DNA of 9,255 nucleotides from Candidatus Woesearchaeota archaeon (GTDB lineage: Archaea; Nanobdellota; Nanobdellia; Woesearchaeales; BM511), in assembly GCA_018221175.1 (NCBI GenBank), contig JAAOYE010000061.1, positions 1 to 9,255 on the forward strand, in the 5' to 3' direction. The translations under genes were made by a program, and so were the position numbers. Shown piece after piece: positions 6,212-9,255 of this stretch; within the stretch, counting starts at the first letter, position 1; every line of letters begins with the position of its first letter. The notes beneath the pieces were generated by a model, which saw nothing but the letters and a program-made list of their open reading frames with translations, did no database searches and had not been told where the DNA came from.

Positions 6212-6225
6212 AAAAACGCGTTTTT
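6212..6225. repeat. Perfect 14-bp palindrome AAAAACGCGTTTTT
   Basis: The arms AAAAA and TTTTT flank CGCG with perfect two-fold symmetry. It is the only GC cluster in an otherwise nearly pure A/T region and lies about 45-60 bp upstream of the predicted SLOG-gene transcription start. A dimeric regulator could bind there. With four Gs and Cs in the centre it is unlikely to be a terminator for either strand, since both adjoining genes read away from it. Confidence 0.5.
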
Positions 6226-6236
6226 GTCTTCTATAA

Positions 6237-6260
6237 TATGACTTTTATGATATCTATGAT
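6237..6260 (+). repeat. Three TATGAY direct repeats at 9-bp spacing
   Basis: TATGAC at 6237-6242, TATGAT at 6246-6251 and TATGAT at 6255-6260 repeat exactly every 9 bp. An inverted copy (ATCATA) lies at 6300-6305 and another direct copy at 6343-6348 reaches the rightward TATA box. Regularly spaced short direct repeats beside a ribbon-helix-helix gene resemble the operators that CopG/Arc-type dimers bind cooperatively. The assignment to this protein is an inference, and the A/T bias raises the chance of coincidence. Confidence 0.4.
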
Positions 6261-6345
6261 TTTTATAATAAAATAATTAAAAATATATTTATAATTTCTA
6301 TCATATAAAATAATAAACTATTTAAATCATTTATGTCAGAGATAT

Positions 6346-6354
6346 GATATATAG
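6346..6354 (+). promoter_or_regulatory. TATA box for the rightward unit
   Basis: GATATATAG has its centre about 27 nt upstream of ATG 6377, predicting initiation at or very near that ATG and a leaderless transcript. The box overlaps the last TATGAT copy (6343-6348), so a repressor bound there would block TBP. This is the only convincing TATA before the ribbon-helix-helix gene and its downstream partner. Confidence 0.5.
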
Positions 6355-6376
6355 TTAGTTTAAGGTTTAACCAAAC

Positions 6377-6538
6377 ATGAAAAGGGTCAACATTCGGCTA
6401 AGCGAAGAAGCGCACACGAAGGCGAAAGTAATCTCTGTCTTAAAAGGAATAACCTTAAATGAGTATTTTGAAAAAGCAATTGACGACGCAATAGTGTCGG
6501 ACAAAACTCTTCTAGAAAAACTAAAGAAGCAAATCTAG
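6377..6538 (+). CDS. Ribbon-helix-helix (CopG-like) small DNA-binding protein
   Basis: A 53-residue protein. It has an N-terminal beta strand KRVNIRLSEE (2-11), a first helix (about 11-23, AHTKAKVISVLKG), and a second helix beginning at T26-LNEYFEKAIDDAI. This is the strand-helix-helix order of MetJ/Arc/CopG ribbon-helix-helix dimers, with the usual alternating basic and hydrophobic strand residues and a conserved turn glycine (G24). A short charged C-terminal helix (DKTLLEKLKKQI) follows. Such proteins are transcriptional repressors or antitoxins. No toxin gene is next to it, so an autoregulator is more likely. It starts at ATG 6377, 27 nt from a TATA box, without an SD. The TAG stop is immediately followed by an in-frame ATG of the next open frame. 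It is probably co-transcribed with the downstream surface-protein gene. Confidence 0.82.
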   Translation: MKRVNIRLSEEAHTKAKVISVLKGITLNEYFEKAIDDAIVSDKTLLEKLKKQI

Positions 6539-6578
6539 ATGAAGCTATCAAAAAATCAGAGGCCTTTTAAGACAGAGC

Positions 6579-6583
6579 GAGGT
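6579..6583 (+). promoter_or_regulatory. Shine-Dalgarno GAGGT for the surface-protein gene
   Basis: GAGGT lies 6 nt before ATG 6590. The alternative ATG at 6539 directly follows a stop codon, has no SD and would add 17 hydrophilic basic residues before the signal peptide. The SD therefore decides for 6590. Confidence 0.7.
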
Positions 6584-6589
6584 AATCAG

Positions 6590-9100
6590 ATGAACAACCA
6601 AAAAACAACAAACAAGGTGTTTGCAAGCATTTTACTAGCAGCGCTTTTGCTAATACCTATCTGCTTTGCGTCTCTTTCATTTGACTCTGTCACGTTCTTT
6701 GACCCTGTAGACATAGAACACACACAAACTATTGAAGCAGAGATCTCACAAACAAACTCAACAGTTTCTTTGGTAAAACTGGAGATATACGGACAAAACT
6801 TCACGATGGCCTTGAGTGGTGGTGCCTACGCCTATTCTTTTAGCCCCCAAACGCTGGGCACCACTCCTTTTTCTATTCATGCCATAGACAATAACAGCCA
6901 GATATTCAAATATTCAGGCTCATTTAACGCAGTAAACATTTCATCTCCACAAATAACTTCAAAAAGTCCATCAGGCGAAATCAACACAGAGACCACAACA
7001 CTAACTCTTACAACAAATGAAAATGCAAACTGCAAATACGACACAACAGACGAAACATACAGCTCAATGGGAGACTTCTTTGAAAACACAGACGACACAA
7101 CGCACTCCCAGCTTTTAACACATCTATCAAGCGGAGAAAAAACATATTATGTCGCGTGCCAAAACAGCGCACAAAAGATAAGATATGATAATTTAACATT
7201 TAGTGTCAATCTGCCTCCATCAGCAGATGTTGACATCAGCGGGAAATCGCCTCTTTCAGCAGACACATACAAAATTACAGTAATAACATCAAAACCACTA
7301 TCAAACATTCCAACCCTGCAGTACAAATACGATGACACCACAACTTACCAAGAAATATCTTTAGTTGGAGATGACAGCCAGTTCACAGGATACATCGTGG
7401 TTCCAGACAGCTCTGATGACAGAATTGGTAAATTCTATTTTTCAGGAACAGATCATGACGGGCTTACAGGTACAAAAATCACAAGCGGAGAAAGATTTAT
7501 AGTGGATACATCAAAACCTCCTGTTCCATCAAGTATCGGCGTAGAAATAGACGAAGACAACAAAATAAAACTCTCCTGGTTTTATGATGGAGAGGAAGCA
7601 GACTATTTTAACATATACAGAAAAGTAAGTTCTGGCGTACAATACGTTGACTTTTATGATGATGACTCAAGCGAGCCGTTTGAAGATTCAAATGTTGATG
7701 ATGGGGATAAATATTATTATCGTGTTGCAACTGTTGACAAGGCAGGGAATGTTGGAGAACTCTCAGATGAAGTCTCAATAATATTTGAGGATGAAACTGC
7801 CAACGAAGAAGAAAAAGCCAAAGTTGCTGGGCTTGACCTAGAATTTGAAGAGGAACTAAACAAGACGTATAGAGAGGCAAAAACACTTCGGTTTGACGCT
7901 GATTTTGAACTTTCAAAGCTTGAACGCGAAACAGACAGGTTCAAAACTGCATTAATAAGCCAGCTTAAACTTCTTGAGCAGTTAAGAGCTGCCAAACTTA
8001 ACCTTGACAACATCTTAAAAGAACTTGACAGTCTTCGCTCGCAGGATTTGAGCAGGTCAGACTTCAATGACGAAATTAACAGCATCGAGTCAAAAATTGA
8101 AAGCGTTAAAGAAAATATAATAATAGACATAACAGTTTTTGATTCGCTTGAATTTACAGAGAGTATAGGCCAGGCAGAGCTTAAAAGAGTAATTAATGAA
8201 GTGCTCTTCGAAAAGGGATATGGGGATGAGTTTAGGGATAACTTTACAAAAGCTGCAAATAATCTTCAGGATGCAACTAATGTTTTTCAAACCATTGTGA
8301 TTGGGAAAATAAAGTCTATTGATGGAGACGTTGAGTACATATCTCTTGTGACAAAAGAAATAAGCGTGTCAACAGATGCTTTTGATGTTTTTTTAATTGA
8401 GACAATTCCAAAGACTTTTGCCAAGACTTCAAAAGACATAACATTTTCTTCAAATCCAAGAGTTTTAAACGACGACCCAGTTGTGTACTGGAGCTATCCA
8501 AGGCTTACAAGCCTAAAATACTCATACTATGTAAAAGAAAGAAAGCAGCTTAGCGACTTAAAAGAAGCAAATACAATTGTGCTGCTTGACCCTGTTAAAG
8601 CTTTGCCAAATAAAGGTGTCTACTCACAAGAGGATGAAAACAAGCTCACTGGCAACTCAGTGATGTCTGGAAATTACCTTAAAAACGCAGGAAGCTACGC
8701 GTTTATCGGGTTTGGAGCGCTTGTAATTGCTGCACTCGTTGTTTATTATTTCTTCTTTTTAAAAAATGATGATCATGACACTTTAGAAAGTAGCTCTCAA
8801 TTCGAAGCGCCTATCAACGCGCATATAATCCAAAAAGAAACCAAAAACATAGACCAAATCCAGCTTGAAACAATCGAACCCCCGGAACTTAAGCACGTAA
8901 AAAATCTAATAGAGCATGCAAAGTTCTATTTGGAAAATAACGAGCAAAAAAGGGCGGTTGAGAAATACAGGGAAATTCACTCGATTTACAATAATTTTAG
9001 CTTTAAAAGCAAAGAGCAAAAGGCTTGGTTTGCAAGTCAGATAACTCAGCTTCATAAAGAAATCATGGACGCAAAAAAAGGTGATACGCAAAATAATTGA
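6590..9100 (+). CDS. Large secreted, membrane-anchored surface protein with Ig-like/Fn3 domains and a cytoplasmic helical domain
   Basis: The product has 836 residues from ATG 6590. A Sec signal peptide (1-28: KK-poor basic start, hydrophobic ASILLAALLLIPICF) comes first. An Ig-like beta domain (about 29-117) follows, then a second one (about 118-208) with cysteines C148 and C190 placed for a disulphide, and a third (about 212-306). Next is an Fn3-like domain (about 308-399) with an acidic loop at 354-373. A long coiled coil (about 405-510) leads into a mixed region and then a juxtamembrane beta domain (about 580-668) containing IPKTFAKTSKDI and DDPVVYWS. One TM helix (about 702-724) precedes a cytoplasmic tail whose last 70 residues form a TPR-like helical hairpin (LKHVKNLIEHAKFYLENNEQKRAVEKY region). 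Several N-x-S/T sequons (for example N56, N70, N117) suit a glycosylated exterior. It is probably an adhesin or receptor; the ligand is unknown. Confidence 0.85.
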   Translation: MNNQKTTNKVFASILLAALLLIPICFASLSFDSVTFFDPVDIEHTQTIEAEISQTNSTVSLVKLEIYGQNFTMALSGGAYAYSFSPQTLGTTPFSIHAIDNNSQIFKYSGSFNAVNISSPQITSKSPSGEINTETTTLTLTTNENANCKYDTTDETYSSMGDFFENTDDTTHSQLLTHLSSGEKTYYVACQNSAQKIRYDNLTFSVNLPPSADVDISGKSPLSADTYKITVITSKPLSNIPTLQYKYDDTTTYQEISLVGDDSQFTGYIVVPDSSDDRIGKFYFSGTDHDGLTGTKITSGERFIVDTSKPPVPSSIGVEIDEDNKIKLSWFYDGEEADYFNIYRKVSSGVQYVDFYDDDSSEPFEDSNVDDGDKYYYRVATVDKAGNVGELSDEVSIIFEDETANEEEKAKVAGLDLEFEEELNKTYREAKTLRFDADFELSKLERETDRFKTALISQLKLLEQLRAAKLNLDNILKELDSLRSQDLSRSDFNDEINSIESKIESVKENIIIDITVFDSLEFTESIGQAELKRVINEVLFEKGYGDEFRDNFTKAANNLQDATNVFQTIVIGKIKSIDGDVEYISLVTKEISVSTDAFDVFLIETIPKTFAKTSKDITFSSNPRVLNDDPVVYWSYPRLTSLKYSYYVKERKQLSDLKEANTIVLLDPVKALPNKGVYSQEDENKLTGNSVMSGNYLKNAGSYAFIGFGALVIAALVVYYFFFLKNDDHDTLESSSQFEAPINAHIIQKETKNIDQIQLETIEPPELKHVKNLIEHAKFYLENNEQKRAVEKYREIHSIYNNFSFKSKEQKAWFASQITQLHKEIMDAKKGDTQNN

Positions 9101-9103
9101 TTA

Positions 9104-9255
9104 ATGCGGGGAAACAATGTGGTGGTTGTAGAAAAAAAGAATCGGAAAATGAGGATAGGATTGATAGTGGTTGCAATGATGGCAATGATAATCATAAATA
9201 TTGAAGCTTACAACTATGAATATGTCAATGTCACAACCGAGGTAAATGTTACTAA
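9104..9255 (+). CDS. Partial secreted or membrane protein (5' end only)
   Basis: The open frame runs from ATG 9104 to the end of the window, 50 residues visible. After a basic stretch (EKKNRKMR, 10-17) comes a hydrophobic segment (IGLIVVAMMAMIII, 18-31) that reads as a signal peptide or N-terminal membrane anchor. A Tyr/Asn/Val/Thr-rich mature region follows (YNYEYVNVTTEVNVT) with potential N-x-T sequons. GTG codons at 9119 and 9122 are alternative starts and have a GGGG sequence about 7 nt upstream, so the true start is uncertain. It begins 3 nt after the surface-protein stop, in the same frame and without a promoter between them. This suggests an operon of exported proteins. I do not recognise the family, and its 3' end is missing. 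Confidence 0.65.
   Translation, partial: MRGNNVVVVEKKNRKMRIGLIVVAMMAMIIINIEAYNYEYVNVTTEVNVT

Larger units (their letters stand above)
6167..6376. promoter_or_regulatory. Divergent AT-rich intergenic regulatory region
   Basis: This 210-bp gap separates the leftward block from the rightward block and is the longest non-coding stretch in the window. It carries TATA boxes for both directions, a CGCG-centred palindrome, a run of 9-bp-spaced TATGAY repeats and poly-T/poly-A tracts. I see no open frame of note and no RNA gene in it. Confidence 0.7.

Noticed and set aside
6167..6376. CRISPR leader, replication origin or small RNA gene in the divergent region
   Set aside because: The repeats are only six bases long, there are no spacers, and no stable extended hairpin or tRNA-like fold is visible. 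A/T richness alone is not evidence of an origin.
6377..6538. Antitoxin of a toxin-antitoxin pair
   Set aside because: The ribbon-helix-helix fold fits an antitoxin, but neither neighbour looks like a toxin: one is a large secreted protein, the other a divergent SLOG-fold gene.
6539..6589. Longer start for the surface protein at ATG 6539
   Set aside because: No SD precedes this ATG, and the extension puts 17 hydrophilic residues before the signal peptide, while ATG 6590 has a well-placed GAGGT.
6590..7560. Horizontal transfer of the surface-protein gene from its A/C-rich 5' part
   Set aside because: The A/C bias follows from the Thr, Asn and Ser content of the beta domains and from low G in general. 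It is not enough to claim a foreign origin.
7717..8130. Ser-rich minus-strand frame of 137 codons within the surface-protein gene
   Set aside because: It is antisense to the coiled-coil region. The serine and leucine richness follows from the Glu/Lys/Asp codons on the other strand, and no start signal is seen.

Overview
The window looks like AT-rich chromosomal DNA from an archaeon, probably a small-genome DPANN-type lineage (Woesearchaeota/Pacearchaeota-like). That placement is an inference with no rRNA to anchor it. It rests on five things: archaeal TATA boxes about 24-30 nt upstream of start codons, which imply leaderless transcripts; GGTG-type ribosome binding sites only where a leader exists; very short gene spacing with ATGA overlaps; a split GatCAB operon; and a large secreted Ig/Fn3 protein with a C-terminal membrane anchor. 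All stop codons fit the standard code.

Left block (79-6166, all minus strand, read right to left). A SLOG-fold (lysine-decarboxylase-like) protein (6166-5651) is followed by gatC-gatA (5608-3911). Next come a membrane histidine kinase, a stand-alone receiver and an unrecognised 108-aa protein (3845-1895), and finally a MazG-like pyrophosphohydrolase and gatB (1847-79). Each of the four units has its own TATA-like element. Within units the genes abut or overlap by 4 nt. The GatCAB tRNA-dependent amidotransferase genes are therefore separated by a two-component module.

Intergenic region (6167-6376). This is a divergent, very AT-rich region with TATA boxes facing both ways. It holds a perfect 14-bp palindrome centred on CGCG, a triplet of TATGAY direct repeats at 9-bp spacing, and a further TATGAT copy that touches the TATA box of the rightward unit.

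Right block (6377-9255, plus strand). A 53-aa ribbon-helix-helix protein comes first. It is followed by an 836-aa secreted, membrane-anchored protein: signal peptide, three Ig-like beta domains, Fn3, coiled coil, juxtamembrane domain, TM, cytoplasmic helical hairpin. The 5' end of a further secreted or membrane protein runs off the window. All three reading frames are the same frame, separated by single stop codons.

The most interesting leads are: the uncharacterised third partner of the kinase/receiver operon; the ribbon-helix-helix protein with its candidate operators in front of a cell-surface receptor-like protein; and the fact that the only two TAG stops in the window are both directly followed by an in-frame ATG of a downstream open frame.
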